A stretch of 64,000 nt of DNA, from contig NC_030382.2 of the NCBI RefSeq assembly GCF_001625215.2, positions 48,635,364 to 48,699,363 of the forward strand, given 5' to 3'. The notes below the pieces were generated by a model. The model ran no database searches. It was not told the origin of the DNA and was given only the letters and a program-made list of their open reading frames with translations. The stretch is from Daucus carota subsp. sativus. Taxonomy: Eukaryota; Streptophyta; Magnoliopsida; Apiales; Apiaceae. Below, in pieces: positions 1-11,994 of this stretch. How positions within the stretch are numbered: position 1 is the stretch's first letter; each line of letters starts with the position of its first letter. The position numbers were made by a program, and so were the translations under genes.

Positions 1-1212
1 CCAATTTTTTGATTTTCGTTTTTTATAACATTGGATATTTATTTATATATTATTAAATCATAAATATCAATATATTACACATATATGTATTGGAATTTTA
101 ATTATGAAGTAATTTAATGCATATTAATGATTAGACATTAATGTCTAATAAATACGTTTGTAATAAAAGTCAATAATGACCTTCAAATATATAAATATAT
201 GTATAATGAGTGAGGGGTAGACTCGTCATTTTGAATTAAATTACTCATAGTTGTTCTATTAGATATATAATAGATTCGTTAGATCTCTCGTCCTCTCTTC
301 CATTCTTCAACTAACTCAACTTAAAATATAAATTTTCATTCCATTCTATTACATCAAAGTGAACACAGTTTTAAACTGTTTTTTCTACCGATAGTAAACA
401 TAAACAGAATAACATGTTAAAAGCAAGATAAAATAGAGTAAATAAGCATATGATATGAAACTACACTGAATCCATTTGAAGTGAAGGTAAAATAGCAATA
501 AAAAGTTCCCTCACATTTTCAGTAATTTCGACCAGTGAAGGATCACGAATAATCCAACTCTCGTTTATTCGTTTTACTCAACCAAACGGTTTTCCTTTGT
601 GAGAGCAAGTCCTATTGTTAAAGTCAAGAAGCTCACAAATTATCCAGCTCTCGTTTTTCTATAAAACTGAATGTTCGACAATCCTGGAAATTTGATAATG
701 AATGACATTCTCTTGGATTTGAGGTAAGTTTTGATAATTTTTATAAATTTTCTTGAGCAAACCTTCAATTTAATCTTTCTCACCATCATTATTTTTTATC
801 TGTAACCTTATTTTATGTATACATTGAGGATGTATAATTGGAAGCTGTATAAGTTGAACTATTTATCTAATATCATGATCTAATACTATGAGCACATGAT
901 AGATTTACAGAACTTGTGAAATTGCCTTCACCTGTAGCAGACAATAGATTTTGCATGAAGATTTGTGTTGTTTTTATTAAGAGAATTCAGTATCCACCTA
1001 GAAGTAATTCTTTTGAAAAATTGTGATAAGATGGATGCCTCGTATGTCATATTGTTACAGATCTTATTTATAAAGAGTAATACAACATACTCTGCAAAAA
1101 TCTCATCAGTTAGTGACAAAGAAATATGCAGCTACAGTTTTAACTGGTTGTGAGGTTCTAAGACCATGTCTAATACGCAAAAGAATATCCAAGGTTACAT
1201 AAATTGAATTAT
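1..1212. other. Intergenic, AT-rich
   Basis: No gene seen. The part nearest 1212 is the likely 3' untranslated region of the minus-strand C2-domain gene. Short open frames between 928 and 1153 overlap on both strands, carry no recognisable domain and look like chance. Confidence 0.6.
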
Positions 1213-3530
1213 CTACCTGAGACCTTTACTACCTGGAACATCAATCCATTCAATTTGGATCTCTACTTTGCCGCTCTTAACATTTTTCAGTCTGAGTACC
1301 ATGTCTTGAGTGATTTTCCCCTTGTTCCAGACAACAGCACTTTCAGTATCAAGACAGTTTTCTTCGTTGGGTGAGACACTGCGGATTTTACTACCATCTG
1401 GAAGCTTTTCTGTCCCTGCTTTTACGCATTCTATATATGGTTTTATGTCAATATCAGCTTCCCCCAGTGCATCGTCCACAGTAAATGTGTCTTTGTCATA
1501 TACTGTCTGGAAAAGAAAATTTGTCATCACTAGTTGCGTAAGTGCTTAGCGCATCCATTACTATTTCCTCAAAGACTTAATTCTTCTTCGTAATCAGCCA
1601 ATAGTAAGCTGATCAAGCCCAAATTTATGGATGTAAAATAGATGTTGATTAAGGCAACTTGAACAATTTACCAGTTATAACCTAAGCACGACCAAGTTCT
1701 CAACTGTATGGATGAGTGGATATCTCTACAAGATGTATATAACAAGGTATATGTGCGAGATTGGGAAAGGCATGGCATAACACTATTAAGAGTGATACAG
1801 AGATCCACACCCAAACAGAGATAGGAACGAAATTTTAATATCTAAACATGTGTAGAGATAATATAAAATAAAATTTGATTGTGAAAGACTTGGTCATGTC
1901 AATGCAACTACAAACTACTAAGATGCAGCTATGGCTTTCTCACTATACAAAAGCAACCAATTGAATCAAGACTTCAATGAGACATGCATGCTACGATTAA
2001 CAGACACTGATGGGCAGTGAACTCAGCTGAGTATGGAGGTATGCTTACTAGTTTGATTGGAGTTGTTAAATCCTTAATTGAGAGGGTCAGATCATCATTC
2101 CACTCAGGACTGCAGTGGTTCTTGACTACAAGAGTCTTCAGTTTCTGCAGATATTTGCATATGCTATCAGCCGAGAAAACATAAACAGCATAGGCTGAAC
2201 ATTGTGGTAGACATAATATAATTCATAATTTCATATCCAATAGGACTGATCATTAAAAAATAACATATACCCCAATTATTTAATAAGATGCTTCAGTTTC
2301 AGTAGAAGGAACAGAGAATAGCCCTTCCACCATTGAAGTCACCAAACCAAAGTTAATTTTGATTATAAAAACAAGCTAACTGTGTCGATTGCAGCTTTAA
2401 TGGTAGCGCGGACCAATTATCCAAATTCCAAAGCCTGGAGGCACATGTTTTTAGCATGTGAAAATTTCCGCCGCTTACTCTCCCCCTCTTGAATGTGTAC
2501 CAAACTCAAAGCAACTTTTAAATCACCTATTAGCCGGACCATGTTTTTAGGCCATGGCCATCAATCAAGTTTTTTTTTTAAAGCTGATCACCTGATCTAA
2601 TACTACTGGTGTAAAGAAGTATAAACATAATCTAGTGGCTAGAGCTCGAGAGTTAAAGATCGTACATGAAGCTTCTTATAGAAGAATCCAAAAAGCTTTT
2701 AAACTGACGGTGATAAAAGAAGCCTTAATCGTGTCACTCAAGGAGTCAAGTTAAAAAGGAATTCCTCTTAATCTGAAGAACCAATTGGAATAAGCAAACA
2801 TGACACGGTAATATTTGTGTAGATGAGCAAAATCAAATGAATACGATGTGAGGTTGCTGAGTCTAAGGTTGCCCTGCTACCATCCTGAGCTTACAAGAAT
2901 TATAATATTCTTTCTGGTCCATTATATAAGTCGTTTAACTTTTTATACGTACCTTAGACATCCTTCTAAAAATAGGTGTAAAAAGTTAAACGCCCTAAAT
3001 AATGGAATAAAGAGTAAAAAATAAACTAGGAATATTTGTGTAAACGGCCGGATTCTATATCTACAAACCTGTCATCGATGTCTTATATTGTAACTCATTC
3101 TGACCTCGTTTTCTCGTACTATAAATTCTTGTGTATTTTTATCGATGGAGGCAGTTTTTGTTCCAATAACATGAGCATCATTATATATTCATATATTCAT
3201 CATCTACGCCATTTAAAAATCATAATCACAGTTCATTGTGATAACAGACAATTTTGACCGGAGAAAGGATTTAAAATATTTCATTAAATTTATAAAATTT
3301 ATGGCACAATGTCAATTATCAAGAAACTGGGATACACGAAGAATATCATGTACACACAAAGGATAACATAAGATATATATAAACAAGAATCAAGAAAGAT
3401 GTAGAAATGAGAGCAAGACCTGATCAGCCATGGTAACGACAACAAAAGGATCACTACCAGTTGTATCACGAGCAACAAGCTCCATTCCTCTGCGCACCCT
3501 AATCCGAAGAAGCCCCATCATATTCTCCAT
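1213..3530 (-). CDS. C2-domain ABA-related (CAR-type) protein
   Basis: Three coding exons on the minus strand: 3530-3420, 2144-2049 and 1506-1213, all with GT-AG borders and joining in phase to 166 residues. The N-terminus (MENMMGLLRIRV) and the end (EWIDVPGSKGL) are hallmarks of the plant single-C2 CAR family. Candidate calcium-loop aspartates are D22, D27, D73, D75, D80 and D81. The CAR-specific insert follows the second loop (LPDGSKIR to VVWNKGK). CAR proteins bind acidic phospholipids in a Ca2+-dependent way and recruit PYR/PYL abscisic-acid receptors to the plasma membrane; some family members were first described as small GTPase-activating C2 proteins. Length is in the usual 165-185 range. 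The 1.27 kb first intron holds a Stowaway MITE. The exon joins are read by eye; the last G-L-R before the stop is slightly longer than usual. Which CAR paralogue it is cannot be told here. Confidence 0.92.
2908..3014. mobile_element. Stowaway-like MITE in CAR intron 1
   Basis: A 107-bp foldback element flanked by TA (2906-2907 and 3015-3016). The inverted arms share the segment CCATTAT through GTTTAACTTTTTA with few mismatches, and the outer ends are decayed versions of the CTCCCTCCGTCCC Stowaway (Tc1/mariner) terminus. It lies wholly inside the first intron, so no effect on the protein is expected. Confidence 0.7.
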
Positions 3531-3742
3531 CTTTAATTTTTTTGATTCGGATGCTTCTCCAGAAATTAAATCTCGAATTATTATGTAAAGTTATGGTTCG
3601 ATGATTTTTGAGCCAGATGACTTCACCGGATAACAAGAAACATGCAAAGAACCAAAAGAAATTTAGATAACAATATTGAAATATATGCTTAGATCGGATA
3701 GATTTATAATTTGCCACCCGTCAAACTTTACAACCTTTACGA
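3531..3742 (-). promoter_or_regulatory. Upstream region of the CAR-type gene
   Basis: Sequence directly 5' of the CAR start codon and up to the possible Helitron end at 3743. No clear TATA box was picked out. The repeat cluster begins only ~210 bp from the start codon, so the proximal promoter is short or extends into repeat DNA. Confidence 0.4.
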
Positions 3743-3771
3743 CTAGCGTAGAAGCCCGTGCAAGGCACGGA
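3743..3771 (-). mobile_element. Candidate Helitron 3' terminus
   Basis: Read on the minus strand, a GC-rich hairpin (CCGTGC/GCACGG arms at 3765-3770 and 3756-3761, loop 3762-3764) lies about ten bases before CTAG (3743-3746), which is followed by T at 3742. This matches the Helitron 3' end rule: short hairpin, then CTRR, inserted between A and T. The element would extend towards higher coordinates, into the duplicated sequence. No 5' TC end was identified and no Rep/helicase coding sequence is present, so at best this is a non-autonomous element. Confidence 0.45.
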
Positions 3772-3819
3772 CCAACACTTATATATAAAATTATATATTA
3801 TTTATTTTAATTAATAAAT

Positions 3820-5065
3820 TTGTTTGTTTTTATAGTATAATTGTGTTTTTATTAAATTCTTAGGTATAATTTTATTTTGAAACCAACTAATAATATCAAT
3901 AATATCTAATTCAGGATAGTAAATATATTTTTATTTACTCAGACTGACGAAATAATTTGTATATGAGAGATTTTTACAATCAGTGAAGTCTGGTGGGCTA
4001 TTCAATCCAATTATAACGACATAGATAGAACTTTTACACGCAAATTATATATTTCAATTTATAAAATAGGTAAATAGTTGAAATTGATTTAATATGTTCA
4101 TAATTTATAGTCACCCTTAGTGATATGATCGAATTCAAGCACATGAACATATAAAAGTTTAACAATACGAATCGATCAAAGTTTGGATACACATAATAGT
4201 TGTGATCTCCCGTTGTCTCTCTTTCTCACCATCGTTGTCTCTCTTTCTCACCATGTCTTTCAATCTTCTTATAGCCGGTCTACACATATTTATATGTCGA
4301 ACAATACTATGATCATCAGTCGGTCGAACGATCATTTGCTACCATATTACTATCTTATCATGAAAGTTTATCAATATTTAATAAGTTGATTATTTTTTAT
4401 AAAATCATATGTGATTATTTTATTTAAAAGTCAATTGTCTAAAATTCGGCTGATTTGAGTTGTAGTTCGGTTAAGTACTTGCACTCGAACTCTTTTCCAA
4501 GCTAATTTTATATTGTTTGGATGATGACTCAATTTTGAGTTCCACTCGAGTAAAACTCGAGTTTTGTTTGTTTTTAATAATATAATTGTGTTTTTATTAA
4601 ACTTTTATGTGTACTTTTATTTTGAAGCCAACTAATAACATCAATAATATCTAACTCTGGATAGTAAATATATTTTTATTTACTCATACTAACACGATAT
4701 AATATGTATATGAGTGATTTTTACAACCAGTGAAGTCTAATGGACTATTCAATCCAATTAATAATGACACAAGTAAAATTTTTAGACGCAAATTATATAT
4801 TTTTATCTATAAAACATATAAATAGTTGAAATTGATTTAATATGTTCACAAGTTACGATCACCTATAGTGATATGATCGAATTCGAGCACATGCACATAT
4901 AAAAGTTTAACTACACGAGTTGATCAAAGTTCAGACACACATAATAGTTGTTATCTCCCTTTGTCTCGCTTTCTCTCCTCCTCTCTCTCAGTCTTCTTAT
5001 AGCCGGTCTACACATATTTATATGTTGAACAATAAGCGGTTGAACGATCATTTGCTAACCTATTA
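3820..5065. repeat. Direct duplication, period about 0.73 kb
   Basis: The segments ~3820-4350 and ~4565-5065 are clearly homologous. They share, for example, the stretch around TAGTAAATATATTTTTATTT and the stretch CTTCTTATAGCCGGTCTACA (4264 and 4988). Offset drifts from ~745 to ~724 bp because of small indels. The intervening ~215 bp is not duplicated. A 21-bp tandem repeat (GTTGTCTCTCTTTCTCACCAT type) sits at 4213-4254 in the first copy only. The second copy ends exactly at a TA followed by a Stowaway terminus. Confidence 0.75.
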
Positions 5066-5085
5066 CTCCCTCCGTCCTTTTATAT
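5066..5085. mobile_element. Stowaway MITE end (one end only)
   Basis: CTCCCTCCGTCC follows a TA dinucleotide at 5064-5065, the diagnostic left end of Stowaway MITEs. It interrupts the homology between the two copies of the local duplication. No matching GGACGGAGGGAG end was found in the next several hundred bases, so the element is truncated or its other end has decayed. Confidence 0.55.
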
Positions 5086-6679
5086 TTACTCTAGTAATGA
5101 GTACTCGATATAATCACTGAGTCAAATCATAATTTGATTTTTAAAATAATGATTACAGAATTTAATTAAGTTGTCACTTGAGTCCATTACATATAAATAA
5201 TTTTTATTTTTTAATAAAATGAGAATTACAAGATCTTAATTTAAATCTATAATTAAAATGATAGTTTGATTAAATGTTCCAAAATAAGTTGAGATAAATG
5301 AGGGGTCATAAATAAGTGAAAAGTGTAATTAACATAAATATTTATTTATGTGCAAATACCTTAATCAATGATATTTAATATGTTAGATATATAATAAATG
5401 AACCATATTGGTATTTTTGTAAATATAGATTAAATAGGGGTATAATGGACATTTCACGCCAAATTCTTTTGCTCTTTTTGTCCTTGGTTGCAATTTAATA
5501 TATAGAAGTAGATTTAAATGATACAAAAACGTCTAATGTTTTTATTTTTAAGCAGTGCTGCTAATATAACATAATTAAGTGACGTTGTTGATATTATAAA
5601 AAATGAATAAAAATTAAAACTGATGAAGGGCAACAATTGGTTGATTATTCAAACAAATTAGAAGGCAATATTTACTTTTTTATTAATTATTTTTCTGGCC
5701 AGGATAATATTTCGAGAATTAAAATATAATATTTACAGCATCCAAATATGTGTGAAAAATATCACCAAAAAATTGAAAGATAAATGAAATTTTAAAAATA
5801 AGAAGTGAATATATTTTTTTTTTATTTTTCAAATATCAAATAAAGAATCGGCTTATATAAAATGAGATGGGTGAGGATAAATTTTGTCGATATTGCAAGT
5901 TGCGAGTGGTGGGCCTGTGGCAGCCGTAGGTGGTTAGACTCTACTGCTGTACTGTAGGGAGGTCCTGCCTAAAAAATTTCTCAACATCCCGGTGCTGAAT
6001 GAAAATTGTGGCAAAATCATCGTTATCAAGAAAAGTTTGATGAAAATTTTATTTGTTGTTTCTTGTTTGTATTTACTATTTAGTATCTTTCCTGAATTCG
6101 TAAAGATTAAAAAGACATTTGGGGGCCCGAAAATCGATTAGATCGATCATAACGTCCGTCAATCTATGTCGATGAATAATTTAAGTTGTCAACTTCAATA
6201 ATTAAAAATAAAGATAGGTAGAGAACAGATCGATTACAGCAAGAGCATGGAATATGAGTGGGAGCCTTGCTTGAGTTGATAACTCTTGAGATGTTTCCAG
6301 AGGACTTGAAATATCGAACGCTATGTGATAAACACGTATACTTGGCCAGCCTTAGATAAACACTAATTTATCTTCGAAATAAAATGCGTTTTTTCACCAA
6401 ACTGTATTATTGTACGGTGCAGCCGTGCAGGTACAACCACTGATTGCGATTTGTAAAATGATGTGTCTATTCAAAATTGTAAAATTGCAAAGAACTTTTC
6501 ATCTTGATGTAGAGTCATGTTCGCTAAGGCCTCAGGGTCATGAATATCCTCCGTACTGTTCTTAGTTAAATCTCAAGTGGTTGAAAAGTTTAATGATCAG
6601 CAGCCTGTTGCATTAGTTTAGTCACGGTTGTTTAAAACTTGAATCACTATATGTCTAATTGATATTTTAATAAATTATA
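5086..6679. other. Intergenic, AT-rich, no gene seen
   Basis: Nothing coding is recognisable on either strand. The stretch probably includes the decayed body of the Stowaway fragment that starts at 5066. Confidence 0.5.
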
Positions 6680-7113
6680 CTCTGTTCGTCCCCTTATACA
6701 TCGGCACGCGGCCTGTTTGGTTCATAGAAGCAGAAGCTGCTTCTGACTTCTGCTTCTCTTGACCCGTTTGTGTAAAGAAGTAGAAGCACTTTTAAAAAGC
6801 TGAGAATGCTAGCTTCTATCTCACAGCTTCTGCTTCTTTTCCAAACACTTTATTAACTTCTTTACTTCTCACTTCTACTCCACTTCTTTACTATAAGCAA
6901 GAAATCACTTCTTTTAAGCTAACCCAAACGGCCCCATAGTCTCATAACTTATTTTTAGAATTTTTCTTTTATGAATAAAAGTTTGAATGTTATATTTTTA
7001 TTCAGAAAAAGAAAATTTTAAAAATAAATTATAAAAATATATTTTACAAAAACATTAAAGTGCGTGTCGAGCAGTGAAAAAGAAACGTATAGAATTAAAT
7101 GGGACAAAGAGAG
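6680..7113. mobile_element. Stowaway-like MITE hosting a Tourist-like insert
   Basis: Flanked by TA (6678-6679, 7114-7115). The left end CTCTGTTCGTCCC and the inverted right end CTCTCTTTGTCCC are decayed Stowaway termini. Its interior is interrupted by the Tourist-like element at 6710-6935; without that insert it would be ~208 bp, normal for the family. Confidence 0.7.
6710..6935. mobile_element. Tourist-like (PIF/Harbinger) MITE, nested
   Basis: Ends GGCCTGTTTGG and inverted GGGGCCGTTTGG. The body is rich in GAAGC/GCTTC inverted motifs and shares long stretches with the copy at 30099-30320 (for example TCTTGACCCGTTTGTGTAAA). No clean TSD remains. It sits inside the Stowaway-like element, so it is the younger insertion. 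Confidence 0.7.
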
Positions 7114-8040
7114 TATACTATTTTAAATTTTTTATTTGAATTTGATTCTACAGGAATTTCAGATAAAGTACTGTAGACCCATATACAGTCTTTGAATTTA
7201 AATACAACTTTTCAAAATAATCACACAAAATCATGACTATTTGAATACGATGAGATTTTAATAAATTTTAAATAATCATAATTAAATTAAATCAAATTTT
7301 AAAATTTAATTTAAAATTATTGATAGACCAAACATAGTAATCTCAATTAAATATCCAATATTCAGATATATTTTATTAAAATCCGAGTTGAATACCCCAG
7401 GATTTCGAGAATATTTTCTTTGAATCCTAATTGAATATCCTCTTTATGAATCTGATTAAATGTAAACCAAATTTTAATCCACATATGTTTTGTTTATACT
7501 TATTTCTCTTAATAATTGTATTAAATATTACAGCCCAGGCTAGGAATATATATTTCTTTAAGCAAGTTATTTAAGCCTATATTTTTATGATTAAAAGTAG
7601 AAGAATATATACATGTGCACATTTTTTCTTCATGTGTGCTTAATTTGACCTGCATGCTGCATCCTTCATTGAATTCTAGAACCTGTGCCGATCATCTTAT
7701 TCTTCCTATTTTGTTATATTCGAAAGTTTGATATGACATTTACCAATTTCATATTTCCATGTATATATTACTGTAAAAAATAAATAAAAAATGTCGAAAA
7801 GATAATCCATCCAAACTTACCTAACTTGGTACGGTAAGGGTAACAACCTGTAATTTACCCCAGCTGGCCACCGCCAAGTAAATTACTGCCAAATTTACCT
7901 AACACAAAGCGCATGATTAATGGGCCGGGTCGGTCATTTATACACCACACTCGAAACAAAAACGTGGTAAAAACCGATATCAATCCTATCAAACCCTAAC
8001 ACACCTCCCCCAAATCAGAATCAATACATACAGCCCCGCC
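7114..8040. other. Intergenic, upstream of the DUF7054 gene
   Basis: No gene or clear mobile element recognised; AT-rich and low in complexity. The distal promoter of the 8388 gene presumably falls in its last few hundred bases. Confidence 0.5.
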
Positions 8041-8101
8041 TATATATAATTATTCCCCTCTGTTCAATAGCCTCCATCAAACACACACACACACACACAC
8101 T
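8041..8101 (+). promoter_or_regulatory. TATA-like box and (CA)n in leader of the DUF7054 gene
   Basis: TATATATAA at 8041-8049 lies ~340 bp before the start codon, followed by a (CA)11 microsatellite at 8080-8101 that would fall in the 5' leader. The position fits a core promoter with a long leader, but the transcription start is not proven by sequence alone. Confidence 0.4.
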
Positions 8102-8387
8102 TTTATTCTCTCTTTGTGCAATTGGATTGTGAATGGTAGAAATCTTAAGTAATTGGTTGATGATCTCCCTCTTCCCTTCAAGGGGGGTCTCTGTTGTTTT
8201 CTCTTTCGGTTCTTGCAAAGAAGGCTGGTACTTTCGCTGCATCGGTGTTGACCCCTGAGATCTCTAACCCCTTCTCACAATCTTTCGTTTTTCCTTTAAA
8301 GTTGGGATCTTTTTCGCATAATCAAACAGCCCTTTTGTTGAATTTTTGTTATTGCTTGTTAATTTCTTGTTTTTGATAATTGCAAAG

Positions 8388-9402
8388 ATGTTGCTTTCTA
8401 AGCAGAAGAAGAATGATAAGGGGAATAGGTTGTTGGTGAGTATTACGGTTATGGGGAGTGCTGGCCCCATCCGGTTTGTTGTTAATGAGAAGGAGCTTGT
8501 AGCTAGTGTTATGGATACTGCTCTTAAGTCTTATGCCCGTGAGGGGAGATTGCCGCTTCTGGGATCCAATCTTGATCATTTTGTACTATACTGCCCCATT
8601 GCTGGCACTGAAGGTATAAACCTTTTCGAGTTTGTTTTGGGTCTTAATTTATGAAAAGTCATTGAATTGCTTTGTGTAATTGTGAATTATGAAATGTTAT
8701 GTGTGTTTGTGTATACTTTCTCGATTAATTACAAATTTATTTGGCTTGGTGATTTGTGTTACTAAGAGTGGCGAGAATTGATTTGGTTGTTTAGCTATGT
8801 TCTTTGGTAGTGTCATGGGTGGCTTGTGCTGCTGTCATGATTGACTTGTAGCTGGTTTTGCAATATGTAGTAATGTGATGGCTAATTTGTGCTCCTATGA
8901 ATGGTGATTTATGGCTGGTTTGAAGAGTTTTGGGGCTAAAATTGTTTACTTTGAACGTGACTATGTTAATACTGTTCAACAAACTAGATGATTACTAGTT
9001 GCACAAAACATCAATGAGTTTAGAACTCTGTTGAATTGGATTTATTGCTTAATCTATAGGTATAATTGAGAAATACTGACTTTCTACTGCATTGAGCTGT
9101 GATGGCAACGTCATTATCACTTGTAGGAAGGCTTTAAGTTAAACTTGTACCAAACAATATACATACGCCTTAAATGTTGATACTTTGCTTATTGTTTACT
9201 TGTTATGTTTGCAGCTTTGAGCCCATGGGAAACAATTGGCTCATTTGGGGTCCGAAATTTTATGCTGTGCAAGAAGCCAGGGGTGGACAAGGTTATCGAC
9301 AACGGAAAGCAAGCGGGAGATGCAACAATTACTAGGAAGGGTGCTGGCAGCTGGAAAGCATGGTTCAACAAGTCTCTCAATCTTAAGATCTCTTCCCATT
9401 GA
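8388..9402 (+). CDS. DUF7054 (At4g22758-like) protein
   Basis: Two exons, 8388-8613 and 9215-9402, joined across a GT-AG intron in phase 1 to give 137 residues. The start MLLSKQKK, the core GSAGPIRFVVNE and TALKSYAREGRLP, and the second-exon block SPWETIG...RNFMLCKKP are characteristic of the plant family annotated as uncharacterised protein At4g22758-like, DUF7054. The core resembles a small ubiquitin-like or PB1-like fold, but no biochemical role is known to me. The C-terminus is basic (ITRKGAGSWKAWFNKSLNLKI). An upstream in-frame ATG-like start at 8346 was not used because homologues begin at MLLxKQKK. A 3' region with AATAAA-like sequence (ATTAAATAAAAT) lies near 9585. Confidence 0.88.
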
Positions 9403-10119
9403 ATTGAGACAAGTTATTGGATAGTGGAGCTGGTGTTTGAAGTTTATTCAGTTTTATTTATTGTTATTGGCTACAATTTGAATTTCTTCTCAAAGATTGT
9501 TCATGTTCTTTCGAGTAATGTCAGAACTGTTGTCTGAGTAACAACATATGTAAACCTTCTGAGGTTTCGTTTTCCATTATTAAATAAAATTTGCCCACTA
9601 TGGCCTTTGCTGCCTTTGGTTTAGATTTGTTGTATACTCGTAGAATTTACATAAGCTGCTTCTGTCCGGTTGGCTAAGATCTAGGATGTTGGAACTCTTA
9701 GATGGTTATGATGATATTATTTAAACAGATTCTTGAAGATATTCTGATGTATACTTCGAAGGAAACCACCCAATTAAAATCTGTCATAATATATAATTTG
9801 AGAAAATAACTGGGGTCCCTAGCATTACCCATACTTTGAAAAATGAAACATGTGTTTCGAAGAATTTAAGCTTAGAAGAAAAACGAGGTTTGAATATAGA
9901 TTACTATCAAAGGACTGGTTAAGCAGTTTCCACATGAAGGTAAGTCAGGAAATTCCCACTTGATCATAGATGGTAAACACCAACCAATGATGTACATTGT
10001 TTTTTTTTTTTTTAGATGGTTGCTAATATGATAATTGATATTGATATACATAATGCAAAATTGACTTTGGTGAATGCATGTATTAGGTACGAAGGTAAAG
10101 TGTATTTTACTTAAATTAA
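9403..10119. other. 3' UTR of DUF7054 gene and intergenic
   Basis: The first ~190 bp is the likely 3' UTR, with poly(A) signals near 9585. The rest is AT-rich with a T-run near 10001-10013. No gene seen. Confidence 0.5.
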
Positions 10120-10784
10120 GGGGCCGTTTGGCTGGACTTAAAAGAAGTGACTTATTGCTTAAAGTAAAGAAGTTGATTAGAAGTGAGAAGTTGATTTAGA
10201 CTTATAAGTTATTACAAGTGTTTGGACACCGTGACTTATAAGTTTTTAAGTGTTTGGATAACTTAACTTATAAGTTGGTATAGTTTCGTAATTTTGTAAT
10301 ATAATTATTTGATATTTACGAAATAAATTGAGAAAAGTTGATGAAAATATTAGATTAAAGTAATATTTATATTATATAAAAAATGGTTTTTGGTTTGCTT
10401 TGTCTCACATTTAAATGATCTATAAGTGTGTTTAAAAATTTATATAAATATAAATATATAATATTGATATATTTAAATATTTCATAAAATTGAAGACAAA
10501 AACTTAAATTAAAAAAAAATCTTTATATTCAATCACCTATGAATGGAGATAACATAAATCAGAAGAATAAAAAATAAATAAAAACAATAGGAAGTGAAAA
10601 GGAGGAAGCAACGGCCGAAAGAAGTTATAAGCTCAGTCCAAAAAAAAGCTCTGATTCGTAGCTTATTTTATCAGCTTCTTTTCCCTTTTTTAAGCCCTTC
10701 ACATCCCTTGCCAAACGGTTGAGAAAAGAGAGGAAGTGGGCTTCTGAGCTTTTAAGCCCAGAAGTTCCACTCCCAAACACCCAC
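10120..10784. mobile_element. Tourist-like (PIF/Harbinger) MITE, 665 bp
   Basis: Left end GGGGCCGTTTGGC, inverted right end GTGGGTGTTTGGG, flanked by TAA on both sides (10117-10119, 10785-10787), matching the 3-bp target preference of PIF/Harbinger. The terminal blocks contain AAGAAGTGACTTATTGCTTAA, shared with the copy at 48347-48637. It is unusually long for the group and has no coding capacity. Confidence 0.8.
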
Positions 10785-10929
10785 TAAAACTTATTAATTA
10801 AAACATTTTAAAAGAACAAACACTATTTTTAATCAAACGATCATATGTGGTCATCGTACATTTTTGCAGAATAGTCATGGCGTACAGATATGAAAAATGT
10901 GGTTGGCATGTGCAAGATTCGTGTGGAAC

Positions 10930-11626
10930 CAGGGATGGCAATCGGTCGGTATGGTTCGGTTTTAACGAAAACCGAAACCGAACCGAATATTGTTTTTCAT
11001 ACTCGAACCGAACCGAATCGAAACCCTAAGTTCAAAAACCAAACCCGAACCACCGGTTTTCGGTTCGGTTCGGTTTTAACCGAAACCGAAAACTATATAA
11101 AAATTTCTAAAAAATTATATCTAAAATATAGGTTCATAAACAAGTCTTTTATTCAAAAATTAACATATCCTCAATTTATTACAAAACATTCATGATTAAA
11201 TTAGCAATTACAATAATTCATAATTAATAAGAAGCTTCATTTTTTTAAGTATTAGTAAAGTATTATTAATTCAGCTTTTTAAAATCCTTTTATTAATTCA
11301 GCTTATTAAAAATAAATATAAGTTAATTGCTATACACAAGAAAATAAAACATTATATTCTAATATAAGATTGTATGGATTTTATTTTATTTATTTAGTTG
11401 AACAAAATTTTTTATGATACTTTTCTTTTGTTCAAATATTATTTAATACTAGATTATGTTTATTTTATTATAAGAATATGTATTTAGTATTTATAAATAA
11501 ATTTGTATCATATTTAATATTTGAATAAGTGATGAAAAATTATTTTAAAAAAAAGATAACAATATAATTATTATTTTTTACACATATCTTTTCATCTTGT
11601 GATAATGACTATTTTATATAAATATG

Positions 11627-11705
<79 letters not shown>

Positions 11706-11932
11706 ATATCGGGTTCGGTCGGGTTTCGGTTTGGTTCGGATTCGAATCGGGTTTCGGATATTCGGGTCGGTATCGGTTCGGTTGGCCTAAAAACCAAACC
11801 CATACCAAATTCAATCGGTTTTTAAAAATAAAAACTAAACCCATAACCAAACCATAAAATTCGGGTTCGGTAAAAACCATTCGGGTCGGTTCGGTCGGAT
11901 ATCCGTCGGTTCGGAAAATTTTGCCATCCCTA
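10930..11932. mobile_element. Complete non-autonomous hAT element, 1003 bp
   Basis: Perfect 8-bp target duplication TGTGGAAC (10922-10929 and 11933-11940) brackets ends CAGGGATGGCAA and inverted TAGGGATGGCAA, a hAT-type terminus. Both ends carry subterminal arrays of CGGTTCGG-type motifs in both orientations (roughly 10945-11095 and 11710-11915), resembling the clustered transposase-binding motifs of hAT elements. The centre is AT-rich and has a compound (CA)n(TA)n microsatellite. No transposase is encoded, so it would need a partner in trans. Short open frames across the arrays are artefacts of the repeats. Confidence 0.85.
11629..11702. repeat. Compound (CA)n(TA)n microsatellite
   Basis: About 14 CA units followed directly by about 22 TA units, inside the hAT element. 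Confidence 0.95.
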
Positions 11933-11994
11933 TGTGGAACCATGCCGCATCTATGGTGATTTAAATAATTCAGGGTTTATATGCGTAAACAATA

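Noticed and set aside
11599-11943. Open frames with His-Thr and Tyr-Ile repeats
   Set aside because: They are produced by the (CA)n(TA)n microsatellite and the hAT subterminal arrays.
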